Source: CADEDH01 sp041394285 (GTDB lineage Bacteria; Actinomycetota; Acidimicrobiia; Acidimicrobiales; SZUA-35). Taken from it: a DNA stretch of 64,000 nucleotides. The position numbers and the translations under genes were made by a program. The stretch is from contig JAWKIL010000004.1 in assembly GCA_041394285.1 (NCBI GenBank), positions 62,001-126,000 of the forward strand, in the 5' to 3' direction. Shown one piece after another: positions 1-8,236 of this stretch. Numbering within the stretch: position 1 is the first letter of the stretch; every line of letters starts with the position of its first letter. A model generated the notes under the pieces. It worked only from the letters and a program-made list of their open reading frames with translations, was not told where the DNA came from and did no database searches.

Positions 1-1339
1 CCCGGCGGCGGCGCTCGGCCCGCCCGGTGTCGAACAACAGCCAGGTGGCCCACAGCGCCAGGCGGGCCGTGTGGGGCCCGGGGTCGGCGCGCCAGGCCCA
101 GCGGGCGGCCTCGGCCATGGTCAGGCCGTGGGTGATGTCGAGCCAGCCGAAGCCGTCACCGTGGTCGTGCTCCAGGGCCACGTCGTGGCCCAGCAGGCGG
201 AGCGACACGGCGTCGACCACCGCGTCGAGGAGCCCGTCGACGCCGGCCCCCTCCACCACCGCCGTCGCCGCCCGGGTGATCGGGGCGGCCCCGGTGGCGC
301 CCAGCAGCTCCGCCGTCAACCGGGGACCGGCCGACCAGCCGGTGGCGCCCGGCCCGGGGGCGGCGGCCAGAGCCTCGAGGTCGACCTCGGCCAGGGCCCG
401 CACCGCGTGGCGCATGTAGGGCAGGGTGTCCTCCCGGGTGGCCCGCACCAGGGTCCGGCTCAGGTGGGGCAGCAGATCGGGGGCGGCGTCCCAGCCGATG
501 CGGTCGAGCAGCTCGAAGGCCTTCTGGGTGTAGATGATCCCGTGGCCGTAGCTCAGATGGTGGGCCGACGCCGCCACCAGCAGCTGGTGGCGCACGGCGT
601 CGCGGCCCACTCCGGCCGCCAGCTGGCCTCGCACCGACGCCAGAGCCCCGGCTTCGTCCTCCGCTTCCACGGCGGCGGCCAGATCGATCGAGTCGTCGGG
701 CGGGGGCAGCGGCAGGCCGGCCCGGTCCCGGGTCTCCTCGGCCCAGCCCGACAGGCCCTGGACCAGCGGGAGCACCCGCTCGTCGCCCTCAGCCGCTTCG
801 GCCCGGGCCAGGCAGTCGGCCGCCATCGCCATCTCGTGGCCCACGCCCTCCTCGGTGTGGGCGGCCCGGGCCCGCACCGCCTCGGCCATCACCTCGGCCG
901 GGGTGGCGCCGGCGTCGAGCAGGCGGATGGTGTCTCGCGCCACCTGGCCCATGTAGTCGGCGGCCAGGCCCCGGCGCAGGCTGGGCCACACCCGCTCCCG
1001 GGTCTCGGCCGCCGACGGGCGGCGCACCGTCACCTGCACCTCGCCGTCGGTCACCGTCACCCGGTGGCAGGCCACGTCCTCCTCCCCCATCAGGCACCGG
1101 CCGGTGGTCACGTCGAACTTCCAGTTGTGCCACTGGCAGGTGACGGTGCCGCCGGCCAGGGTCCCCGTCACCAGGCCGTAGCCCTGGTGGGGGCAGGCGT
1201 TGTCGAGGGCGTAGATGCCGGTGTCGGTGGTGACGAGGGCGACGGCACGGCCGCCCACCGTCACCATGCGCATCGTGCCCGGGCTGAGGTCCTCGGCCCG
1301 GGCCACGGTCTCCGTGGAGGTTTCGCTGCTCGAGGTCAT
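1..1339 (-). CDS. Rieske [2Fe-2S] domain protein (3' end off window)
   Basis: The N-terminal 105 residues form a Rieske domain. The ligand pairs are visible as C-P-H (C49, H51) and C-Q-W-H (C68, H71), so it should bind a [2Fe-2S] cluster for electron transfer to or within an oxygenase-like enzyme. The remaining roughly 340 residues are Ala/Leu-rich and helical, with no motif I recognise. The frame is open to the left edge, so the C-terminus is missing. The ATG at 1339 is 24 bp from the upstream phosphotransferase stop, and the gene is the last seen in a four-gene minus-strand run (hydrolase, SMP-30, phosphotransferase, Rieske). The substrate is unknown. The Rieske assignment is firm. Confidence 0.85.
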   Translation of the reverse strand, partial: MTSSSETSTETVARAEDLSPGTMRMVTVGGRAVALVTTDTGIYALDNACPHQGYGLVTGTLAGGTVTCQWHNWKFDVTTGRCLMGEEDVACHRVTVTDGEVQVTVRRPSAAETRERVWPSLRRGLAADYMGQVARDTIRLLDAGATPAEVMAEAVRARAAHTEEGVGHEMAMAADCLARAEAAEGDERVLPLVQGLSGWAEETRDRAGLPLPPPDDSIDLAAAVEAEDEAGALASVRGQLAAGVGRDAVRHQLLVAASAHHLSYGHGIIYTQKAFELLDRIGWDAAPDLLPHLSRTLVRATREDTLPYMRHAVRALAEVDLEALAAAPGPGATGWSAGPRLTAELLGATGAAPITRAATAVVEGAGVDGLLDAVVDAVSLRLLGHDVALEHDHGDGFGWLDITHGLTMAEAARWAWRADPGPHTARLALWATWLLFDTGRAERRRR

Positions 1340-1363
1340 GACGGGGACCGTATGACCTCAAGT

Positions 1364-2416
1364 TCACTTCAAGTCAAGGGCTCCTTGGTCGGCCAGGACG
1401 ATGGCGGCCTGCATACGCTCCTTGAGCCCCGGGAGGTCGACCCCTTCCGAGCTCTTCTTGCCCTCCAGGTACCGGGCGTAGACGCCGTGGAGGATGCAAG
1501 CCGTCTTGAAGTAATTGAACGTGCGGTAGAAGCCGAGGTGGCTGAGATCGGCCCCGGTCAGCTCGGCGTACCGGTCGATGAGTGCCTGGCGCCGGGCGAA
1601 CCCGGGGGCGGTGGTGGCGCTCTCGTGGGAGATGCGGATCTCGTCGTCGGGATCGCCCCAGCCGTTGACGGCGTAGGCGAAGTCGGCCAGGGGGTCACCC
1701 AGGGTGGCGATCTCCCAGTCGAGCACCGCCGTCACCGCGCCGTCGGGGCCGAGCATGCAGTTGTGGAGGCCGTAGTCGCCGTGCACCACCCGGGCCGGGC
1801 CCTGTTCGGGGGCGGCCGCCGTGAGCTCGGTGAACAGCCGGTGCACCCGGTCGTCGTCGTACCGGGCCCCGGCGGCCGACGCCGTCCACGACCCGTACCA
1901 CGTCTTCAGCTGGCGTTGCACGTAGCCGTCGCGCCGGCCCAGATCGCCCAGGCCCACCTCGTCGGGATCGACCGAGTGCAGGGCGGCCAGGGTCTCGATG
2001 AACGAGGCCCCCACGTTGGCCCGGGCCTCCGTCGACAGGTACTCCTCCACCGCCTCGGCGGTGTACATGGCCTGGCCCGGCACCTCGCTCATCACGTAGA
2101 ACGGGGCTCCGGTGACCGAGGTGTCGAGGCACAGGGCGTGGGCCTCGGCCACCGGCACCGGGGTGGGCCCGAGCCCGCTGATCACGGCGAACTCCCGGGC
2201 CATGTCGTGGGCCTTGGGCAACAGCTCGCCCTGGGGCGGGCGGCGGATCACGGCCCGGCGGCCAGCGGCATCCACCAGCAGGTAGGTCAGGTTGGAGTGC
2301 CCGCCCTCCAGCTTCACCCAGTCGAGCGGCGGGGTGAGCACGGAAACGTTGGCCTCCAGCCAGGCCTCGACGGAGGGCCGGTCGTAGCCGGGAGTGTCGG
2401 TCTCGTGGTCGCTCAT
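1364..2416 (-). CDS. Phosphotransferase family protein (ACAD10/APH-like)
   Basis: A 350-residue protein with the aminoglycoside-phosphotransferase/choline-kinase fold. The catalytic Brenner motif is HGDYGLHN (H212, D214, N219), and the metal-binding Asp is in VLDWEIATLGDP (D233). The pattern is that of the ACAD10/ACAD11-type kinase domain, which in other organisms phosphorylates hydroxyacyl-CoA intermediates. That substrate is inferred here. I chose the ATG at 2416, 5 bp from the upstream stop; an in-frame GTG at 2425 would overlap it. A longer upstream extension would be Arg/Gly-rich shadow sequence. The gene is probably cotranscribed with the SMP-30 gene upstream and the Rieske gene downstream. 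Confidence 0.87.
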   Translation of the reverse strand: MSDHETDTPGYDRPSVEAWLEANVSVLTPPLDWVKLEGGHSNLTYLLVDAAGRRAVIRRPPQGELLPKAHDMAREFAVISGLGPTPVPVAEAHALCLDTSVTGAPFYVMSEVPGQAMYTAEAVEEYLSTEARANVGASFIETLAALHSVDPDEVGLGDLGRRDGYVQRQLKTWYGSWTASAAGARYDDDRVHRLFTELTAAAPEQGPARVVHGDYGLHNCMLGPDGAVTAVLDWEIATLGDPLADFAYAVNGWGDPDDEIRISHESATTAPGFARRQALIDRYAELTGADLSHLGFYRTFNYFKTACILHGVYARYLEGKKSSEGVDLPGLKERMQAAIVLADQGALDLK

Positions 2417-2421
2417 GGCGC

Positions 2422-3270
2422 TCACACCCGGGCCTCGGCCACGGCCACCCCGGGCACGTCGGCCCGGGTGCGGAACACGGTGCCCTTGCGCTCGGCGTCC
2501 TCGGTGTTGTCGGCGGTCACGATGTAGAGGTCGCGGCGGTCGGCCCCGCCGAAGCACAGGCTGGTGACGAACCTCGACGGCACGTCGATCCGGTCCACGA
2601 TCGTCCCCGCCGGATCGAGCGCCTTGACGCAGCCGTCCTTGTAGTCGGCCACCCAGATCACGCCGGCCTCGTCGACGGCCACCCCGTCGGGGTTGAAGTC
2701 GGCGGACTGGCCCAGGTTGCGGCGGTTGACGAAGGTGTCACCGTCCACGTCGTGCGTCACCAGGCAGTGGTTCTCGGAGTCGGCGTGGTACATCTGGGAG
2801 CCGTCGGGCGAGAAGGCGATGCCGTTGGTGAGGGCGATGCCGCCGTACAGCTCGTCGACCGAGCCGTCGAGGTTGATCCGGTACGCCCCGCCGGTGGGGC
2901 GATCGCCGCCGTCCGAGTCACCGGTGCTGAACGGATCGGCGGCCAGCGTGCCGCAGATGACCCGGCCGACCGAGTCGGTGATGAGATCGTTGAACCCCCG
3001 GGCTGGCGACTCCATCAACACCCGGGTCTCGCCGTTGACCACGTGGCAGATGTTGCGGCCCCCGATCACCAGCCCGCCTTCGGCGTGGATGGCTATGCCG
3101 CCCACCCCCCGCCGTTTGGGTACGGCCACCGTGACCTCGCCGTCGGGGGCGAGGCGGTACACGCCCCCGTTGGGGACGTCGCTGAAGTACAGGTTGCCGG
3201 CGGCGTCGACCCGGGGCCCCTCGAGCAACCCGTAGCCATAGGCCAGCGTTTCCAGTTCTCGCACCGTCAT
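2422..3270 (-). CDS. SMP-30/gluconolactonase/LRE family protein
   Basis: A 282-residue six-bladed beta-propeller of the SMP-30/gluconolactonase family. Family members hydrolyse lactones or organophosphate-type esters using a divalent metal. The expected metal-site segments are visible: LLEGPR with E17, LTNGIAFSPDG in the middle, and NPDGVAVDEAG in the later blade. There is no signal peptide, so it is probably cytoplasmic. It lies between a double hydrolase and a phosphotransferase on the same strand with gaps of 14 and 5 bp, which suggests one catabolic operon. The actual substrate cannot be told from the sequence. Confidence 0.87.
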   Translation of the reverse strand: MTVRELETLAYGYGLLEGPRVDAAGNLYFSDVPNGGVYRLAPDGEVTVAVPKRRGVGGIAIHAEGGLVIGGRNICHVVNGETRVLMESPARGFNDLITDSVGRVICGTLAADPFSTGDSDGGDRPTGGAYRINLDGSVDELYGGIALTNGIAFSPDGSQMYHADSENHCLVTHDVDGDTFVNRRNLGQSADFNPDGVAVDEAGVIWVADYKDGCVKALDPAGTIVDRIDVPSRFVTSLCFGGADRRDLYIVTADNTEDAERKGTVFRTRADVPGVAVAEARV

Positions 3271-3284
3271 GGGGTGAAGCTAGG

Positions 3285-4937
3285 TCAGGGATGGGCCCGT
3301 AGCCAGCCGAGAATCGCCGTCGCCACCGCCTCGGGCTGCTCGGGCAGCAGGGCGTGGCCGGCGCCGGGGATCGTGACCACGCGGACCAGCTCGGCGGCCT
3401 GGGCCGCCATCAGCTCGGCGTTCTCGGGCAGCACGATCAGGTCGTCGGCCGGCTGGATGACCAGGGTCTCGGTGCGCAACCGGCCCCACAGCTCCTCGAT
3501 GGCGATCTGGCGCTCGGCCTCGGCCTGGGCGAAGGCCAGCATCGGATGCCATCCGTCGACCCAGGCCACGGGATCGTTGCCCGGCGCGAACAGGGCCAGG
3601 GCGATGGCTTCCAGGTGCTCCTCGGCGCTCAGCTCGGGGATGAAGACGCGGCGCAGGGCGGTGGCCGGCTCCGGCTTGGGCTGCACCGGGCCGGGCGAAG
3701 CCGCCAGCACCAGCGACGACACCAGATCGGGGTAGAGGTAGGCCACCATCTGGGCCACCTGGCCTCCGAAGTCGTGGCCCACGAGGGTGGCGGGGCCGCC
3801 GAAGGCGTCGATCACGGCGGCCACGTCGTCGGCGAAGTCGTCCAGCGTGAGGCGGTCGAGCGAGCGGGAGCTGCCCCCCACCCCCCGGGGCTCGGGCCGC
3901 AGGACGGTGTAGCCGGCCCGGGCCAGCCGATCGGCCAGATCGGCGAAGTCGGCCGCCCCCCGGCCCAGCGAGGGCAGCAGCACCACCCGGGGCCCCTGGC
4001 CCTGGGCGTGCACGGTGAGCTCGCAGTCCGGCCCCCGCACCTCGCGGCGCTGGCGGTACCCCACCGCCTGCTCCAGCTCCCGCACCTTGGCGGCGAACGT
4101 CTCCACCTCCACGATGGCCTGCAGCGACTGGCCGTCGAAGGGGCTGGGCTTGAGCACCCGGCCCACGAACCGCAGGGCGTCCACGATGCGGGGCCCGACC
4201 GTGGGGCCCACGTGGTTGGCCCCCCGCACCAGGCGGTACTCGTGCGAGATGCCGGCGTCGAACAGGCGCCGGTGCAGCAGCTCGGTGCCGTACTGGACGT
4301 GGAACTGGTCGTTGTCGCCACACTCCAGATAGATGGCGGTGCGGGCGGCGGCGACCGCCGGGCCGTTGCCGGCGGCGAGGGCCAGCGGGTGGTTGGCCAG
4401 CCAGTAGCCGGGGTCCACCGGGTCACCGAAGAGGCGGCGGCGGATCACGTCGGGCATGTGCACCCGGTCCCGCACCGGCACGTCGTCGGACCGGGTGGCG
4501 GCCTCCAGGGTGGGCTCCACCGCCACCACCGCCGTCACCAGCTCGGGCCGGCGGAAGGCGATGCGCAGGGCGGCCAGGGCGCCCACCGATATCCCGCCCA
4601 CCACCAGCGGCCCGTTGGTGGACCCGGTCTGCTTGCGGATGTGGGGCACCAGCTCGTCGAGCAGGAACGTCTCCCACAGCTCCGTGCCGTCGAGCCGGTC
4701 GAGGTAGAACGACCAGCCGGCGCTGGGCGTCACGGCCAGCAGGTCGGGCAGGCTCGACTCGGACCAGCAGGCCACGAACTGGGCCTGGCAGGTCTCGAGG
4801 AACCGGGAGGAGCCACCCCCGCCGTGGAGCCACAGGACGATCGGCAACTCGGAGCTGGGGCCACTGCCGGCGCGCAGCGTCGAGTACTCGACGGGACCGG
4901 GCACCAGGCTGGTCTCGATCGAACCCTTCTCCAGCAC
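3285..4937 (-). CDS. Tandem alpha/beta-hydrolase fusion protein
   Basis: About 550 residues with two complete alpha/beta-hydrolase folds. The N-terminal half is esterase-D-like, with an oxyanion HGGGG segment, a nucleophile elbow GGISVGA (Ser), an acid in GDNDQF and a His in GANHVGPT. The C-terminal half has VGHDFGGQ, where Asp stands at the nucleophile position as in epoxide hydrolases and haloacid/haloalkane dehalogenases, and GAGHALLPEQ supplies the His. I chose the GTG at 4937 because the divergent LLM gene begins at 5010. The frame stays open much further upstream only as a shadow of that gene. It heads the four-gene minus-strand run. Fusion of two hydrolases of different chemistry is uncommon. 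Confidence 0.82.
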   Translation of the reverse strand: MLEKGSIETSLVPGPVEYSTLRAGSGPSSELPIVLWLHGGGGSSRFLETCQAQFVACWSESSLPDLLAVTPSAGWSFYLDRLDGTELWETFLLDELVPHIRKQTGSTNGPLVVGGISVGALAALRIAFRRPELVTAVVAVEPTLEAATRSDDVPVRDRVHMPDVIRRRLFGDPVDPGYWLANHPLALAAGNGPAVAAARTAIYLECGDNDQFHVQYGTELLHRRLFDAGISHEYRLVRGANHVGPTVGPRIVDALRFVGRVLKPSPFDGQSLQAIVEVETFAAKVRELEQAVGYRQRREVRGPDCELTVHAQGQGPRVVLLPSLGRGAADFADLADRLARAGYTVLRPEPRGVGGSSRSLDRLTLDDFADDVAAVIDAFGGPATLVGHDFGGQVAQMVAYLYPDLVSSLVLAASPGPVQPKPEPATALRRVFIPELSAEEHLEAIALALFAPGNDPVAWVDGWHPMLAFAQAEAERQIAIEELWGRLRTETLVIQPADDLIVLPENAELMAAQAAELVRVVTIPGAGHALLPEQPEAVATAILGWLRAHP

Positions 4938-5009
4938 GTCACCAATAGTAGATCTTGAGGGCGGCCGTTCTGCTTTCTCGCCGGGCCACGGCCCACTACG
5001 GTGTCGCCC

Positions 5010-6047
5010 ATGAAGATCAGCACCACCATCGCGTTCACCGGCGATCCGGTCCGCCTGGCCAAGCAGGCCCGGGACCTGGAGGCGGCCGGGGTCGACCTCG
5101 TGTGGGGGGGCGAGATCTACGGCTTCGACCTCACCTCGACGTTGGCCTACCTGGCCGGCCAGACCACCACGCTCGAGCTCATGACCGGCATCGTGCCCGT
5201 CTACTCCCGCAGCCCCACCCTGATCGCCCAGACGGCGGCCACCATCGACGCCCTGTCGGGCGGCCGGTTCGTGCTCGGCCTCGGCACCTCGGGCCCCCAG
5301 GTGATCGAGGGCTGGCACGGTGTGCCCTTCGCCAAGCCGCTGGCCCGCACCCGCGACACCATCGAGATCTGCCGCAAGGTGTGGTCGGGCGACAAGGTCG
5401 TGCACCAGGGCCAGGCCTACAACCTGCCGCTGCCCGAGGGCGAGGGCACAGGGCTGGGCAAGCCGCTCAAGTTCATGAACCGGATGCACCGCCAGGACAT
5501 CCCGATCGTGATCGCCTCCATCGGGCCCAAGAACGTGGAGCTGACGGCCGAGGTGGCCAACGGCTGGCAGCCGATCCACTTCGTGCCCGACCGCTTCCAG
5601 CAGGTCTGGGGCGACGCCCTGGCCGCCGGCTCGGCCCGCCGGGACCCGGCACTGGGCCCGCTCGACATCATCGCCGGCGGTCCGGTGGCCATCGGCGAGG
5701 GCCAGGTGGTGCACGAGGCCCGCGAGGCGGCCCGGGCCCACATCGCCTTCTACGTGGGTGGCATGGGGGCCAAGAGCAAGAATTTCTACAACGATCTCTT
5801 CCGGCGTTACGGCTGGGAGGACGAGGCGGAGAAGATCCAGGACCTCTTCCTCAGCGGCCGGCGAGACGAGGCCACAGCGGCCGTTCCCGACGAATATCTG
5901 GATCTGGCCACATTGTGTGGACCTGAGTCCCATGTGCGGGAGCGCCTGAAGGTGTACAACGAAGTCGGCGTCACGTACTTGAACATCGAACCCCAGGGTG
6001 AAGACAAGCTCGGCACGATCGAGCAGATCAAGGCCTGGGTCGAGTGA
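5010..6047 (+). CDS. LLM class F420-dependent oxidoreductase
   Basis: A 345-residue TIM-barrel flavin/F420 enzyme of the luciferase-like monooxygenase superfamily. It begins MKISTTIAFTGDP and carries the family segments ALSGGRFVLGLGTSGPQVIEG and VIASIGPKN. In actinomycetes such proteins usually use coenzyme F420 for hydride transfer to a small organic substrate; the substrate here is unknown. I chose the ATG at 5010 over a GTG at 5001 because the conserved start aligns with it. It is transcribed divergently from the tandem hydrolase, with a 72-bp gap that must hold both promoters. A cNMP-binding gene follows after 36 bp. Confidence 0.88.
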   Translation: MKISTTIAFTGDPVRLAKQARDLEAAGVDLVWGGEIYGFDLTSTLAYLAGQTTTLELMTGIVPVYSRSPTLIAQTAATIDALSGGRFVLGLGTSGPQVIEGWHGVPFAKPLARTRDTIEICRKVWSGDKVVHQGQAYNLPLPEGEGTGLGKPLKFMNRMHRQDIPIVIASIGPKNVELTAEVANGWQPIHFVPDRFQQVWGDALAAGSARRDPALGPLDIIAGGPVAIGEGQVVHEAREAARAHIAFYVGGMGAKSKNFYNDLFRRYGWEDEAEKIQDLFLSGRRDEATAAVPDEYLDLATLCGPESHVRERLKVYNEVGVTYLNIEPQGEDKLGTIEQIKAWVE

Positions 6048-6083
6048 CATCGACGACCCGTCGACCCATCAGGAGAGGATGAA

Positions 6084-6509
6084 ATGGCCAAGTCAGATCC
6101 CAAGGAAGCGCGGCTGAAGGCGGTGCCGATCTTTGCCAAAGCCGGCACGGAGGCCCTCCACCATCTGGCGTCCGCCGCCGACGAGGTGACGGCCAGCGCC
6201 GGCCACGTGCTGATCGAGCAGGGTCGCCACCACCACGAGTTCTACGTGCTCGAATCGGGCACGGCGGTGGTGGAGATCGAGGGCAAGGAGATCGCCGAGA
6301 TCCCGGCCGGCGAGTTCGTGGGTGAGCTCGGCTTCTTCGTGCAGGGCGCGGCCAGCGCCACGGTGCGGGCCAAGACCGATGTCGAGCTGCTGGTGATCCC
6401 GTACAACCGGTTCGACCAGATCCTCGACGACAACCCGCCCCTCGTGCGGGCGATCGCCACCGAGCTGGCCATCCGCCTGCACGACACCGACGCCCGCCTG
6501 CGAGGCTAG
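6084..6509 (+). CDS. Cyclic nucleotide-binding domain protein, stand-alone
   Basis: A 141-residue protein that is almost entirely one Crp-type cyclic-nucleotide-binding beta-roll. The phosphate-binding cassette region is readable as GEFVGELGFF followed by SATVRAKTDVELL. There is no helix-turn-helix after the roll, so it is not a Crp-like transcription factor and may act as a small sensor or regulatory subunit. The start is supported by an AGGAGAGG ribosome-binding site just upstream of the ATG. It follows the LLM oxidoreductase on the same strand and is convergent with the EthD gene. Confidence 0.85.
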   Translation: MAKSDPKEARLKAVPIFAKAGTEALHHLASAADEVTASAGHVLIEQGRHHHEFYVLESGTAVVEIEGKEIAEIPAGEFVGELGFFVQGAASATVRAKTDVELLVIPYNRFDQILDDNPPLVRAIATELAIRLHDTDARLRG

Positions 6510-6522
6510 GAGGGCTCCCTGC

Positions 6523-7155
6523 TCAGGGAATGATCAGGTACTCCCGCCCCAGCAACGGGGTCGACACCGTGGTGTAACGGGCGAAGTCGTCGGGCTGGAG
6601 TACCTGACCCTGGGCCCGTACGGCGTCGAGCGAGCTGTACCACAGCTCGGCGATGCCGGCCCAGGGGCCGCGGTGGGAGTCGATCTGCTGGGAGACGACG
6701 TACCGGTGGGCGCCGTCGGTGGCCTCCACCGACGCCGCCACCAGCGGAGCGTGGACCTCCAGCCAGTAGGCCCGGGCCTCATCGTGGTCCACCCCGTCCC
6801 GGAAGGCGACGGGATACACCATCTTCACCGCCCCCTCGGGCCGGGGGCCGTCCACGATCACGTGCTCGTCGCAGTCGAGCCGCACGAAGTCTCCGGTGAG
6901 GGGCACGAACCCGTCGTTGGCCACGGCCGGCGGCGGGTTCTTGTGCACCTGGCGACCGGTGGCCCAGTCGTCGTACCACAGCTCGGCCATCCCGTCGTAG
7001 GGGGTGCCGTCGCGTTGTTTGAAGTGCGTCACCGAGTAGTGCCGCGCCCCCATGAGGTCCCGCACCCCCGGGGCGTGGATGTTCAGCCAGTGGTCGCACA
7101 GCTGCTCGTGCGAAACCTCCGGCAAGCGCTTCACGAAGAAGGTCAGCTTGACCAT
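6523..7155 (-). CDS. EthD domain-containing protein (duplicated dimeric alpha/beta barrel)
   Basis: A 210-residue protein formed by two EthD-like ferredoxin-fold repeats. The halves align internally: LCDHWLNIHAPGVRDLMGARHY in the first matches ARAYWLEVHAPLVAASVEATDGAHRY in the second by pattern, and MAELWYDDW matches IAELWYSSLDA. EthD proteins accompany P450s and degradative oxygenases and may handle reactive ring products; that role is inference. I chose the ATG at 7155, which gives a canonical start. Upstream sequence belongs to the SDR gene, 44 bp away on the same strand. Confidence 0.82.
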   Translation of the reverse strand: MVKLTFFVKRLPEVSHEQLCDHWLNIHAPGVRDLMGARHYSVTHFKQRDGTPYDGMAELWYDDWATGRQVHKNPPPAVANDGFVPLTGDFVRLDCDEHVIVDGPRPEGAVKMVYPVAFRDGVDHDEARAYWLEVHAPLVAASVEATDGAHRYVVSQQIDSHRGPWAGIAELWYSSLDAVRAQGQVLQPDDFARYTTVSTPLLGREYLIIP

Positions 7156-7199
7156 GTCGGTTGTCCCCCTGTGTTGTGTCTGTTGCGCGTCGTGTCCGT

Positions 7200-8042
7200 T
7201 CAGCCCACCCGGGCGCTCGATCCCCCGTCGACGGCGAGGGCGACGCCGGTGATGAACCGGGCCTCGTCGGAGGCCAGGAACAGGGCCGCGTAGCCGATGT
7301 CCCAGCCCATGCCCATCTTCTGGCCCAACGGCACCTGGCGATCCCGTGACTCCACCAGCTGGTCCCGGGTGACGTCCCGGTAGGCCAGGTTGGCGTCGAT
7401 GGCCATCGGCGTGTTCATCAGGCCGGGCATGATCACGTTGGCCCGGATGCCGTCGCGGGCCAGGCGCAGGGCCAGGCTCTGGGTGTAGCCGTTGACCGCG
7501 GCCTTGGTCGTCTTGTAGCCCACGCCGGGGAAGGGGCTCACGGCCGCAACCGACGAGATGTTGATGATGCTGCCCGAACCCTGGGGGCGCATCACCGGGA
7601 TGGCGTGCTTGCACGTGAAGATCAAGCCCTTGAGGTTGACGTCGAGCATGATGTCGAGCCCCTCCTCGGTGATCCGGGTGGGGCTGCCGTCATGGGTGCC
7701 GATGCCCACGTTGTTATGGAGCACGTCGATGCGGCCCAGCTGCTCGGCGGCGGTGGCGATCATGGCCTGGCACTGGGCCTCCGAGGTGATGTCGCACTGG
7801 TGGGCGAACGCCTCGCCCCCGCCCTCGGCGATCCCGGCCACCGTCTCGGCCGCCCGGTCGAGGTGGCTGTCGACCACCATCACCCTGGCCCCGGCCCAGC
7901 CGAACAGCAGGGCGGCCGCCTTGCCGTTGCCCACGGTCTCCCCCGGGAGCTGTCCGCCCCCCACCACCACCGCGGTCTTGCCGGCGAGGCGGCCCTCCAC
8001 ACTGGTGTTGATCCCGGTGCGACTTCCCACGTCGAACGCCAT
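7200..8042 (-). CDS. SDR family NAD(P)-dependent oxidoreductase
   Basis: A 280-residue short-chain dehydrogenase. It has NNVG after strand beta-4, the catalytic Ser in INISSVAAV, the active-site YKTTK (Tyr-x3-Lys), and a C-terminal GVALAVDGG. The N-terminal glycine motif is unusual: VVVGGGQLPGETVGNGK carries a longer loop than the standard TGxxxGIG, which could alter cofactor preference. The gene is probably cotranscribed with EthD downstream. It is divergent from the P450 at 8237, and the shared 194-bp region holds a perfect GGTTCGAACC palindrome. Confidence 0.88.
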   Translation of the reverse strand: MAFDVGSRTGINTSVEGRLAGKTAVVVGGGQLPGETVGNGKAAALLFGWAGARVMVVDSHLDRAAETVAGIAEGGGEAFAHQCDITSEAQCQAMIATAAEQLGRIDVLHNNVGIGTHDGSPTRITEEGLDIMLDVNLKGLIFTCKHAIPVMRPQGSGSIINISSVAAVSPFPGVGYKTTKAAVNGYTQSLALRLARDGIRANVIMPGLMNTPMAIDANLAYRDVTRDQLVESRDRQVPLGQKMGMGWDIGYAALFLASDEARFITGVALAVDGGSSARVG

Positions 8043-8182
8043 GGGGGCATCCTGTCACAGTTTCTCCGCCGGCTGCCCCCCGCCGCCCGGCTCCGCCTCG
8101 CTTTTCCCATCCGGCTACCCTTCGGACAGTTTGCGGGGACCCCAACCCCACCGGGCGCCCACGGCGCACTAGCCGGATCGCC

Positions 8183-8213
8183 GGTTCGAACCTAAACTGA
8201 TCCAGAAAACTGG
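8183..8213. promoter_or_regulatory. Operator-like dyads between SDR and P450
   Basis: The divergent spacer between the SDR and P450 genes contains a perfect 10-bp palindrome, GGTTCGAACC (8183-8192). Ten bases later comes CCAG-AAAA-CTGG (8202-8213). The position, 24-54 bp before the P450 start, suits an operator for a TetR- or GntR-type repressor. No regulator gene is adjacent. The assignment rests on symmetry only. Confidence 0.35.
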
Positions 8214-8236
8214 TACGAGCACCACGGGGGAACGCC

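Noticed and set aside
71..2527. Very long plus-strand open frame opposite the Rieske and phosphotransferase genes
   Set aside because: It is His/Gly/Arg-rich with no recognisable domain, while the minus strand encodes clear protein families. It is an antisense shadow caused by high GC.
4938..6050. Upstream extension of the tandem hydrolase to give a protein of about 920 residues
   Set aside because: The added part is antisense to the LLM gene and has shadow composition. The GTG at 4937 gives a normal hydrolase start.
8183..8192. Second SOS box (GGTTCGAACC)
   Set aside because: It contains GTTCGAAC with no N4 centre and in the wrong arrangement compared with CGAAC-N4-GTTCG, so it is reported only as a general palindrome.
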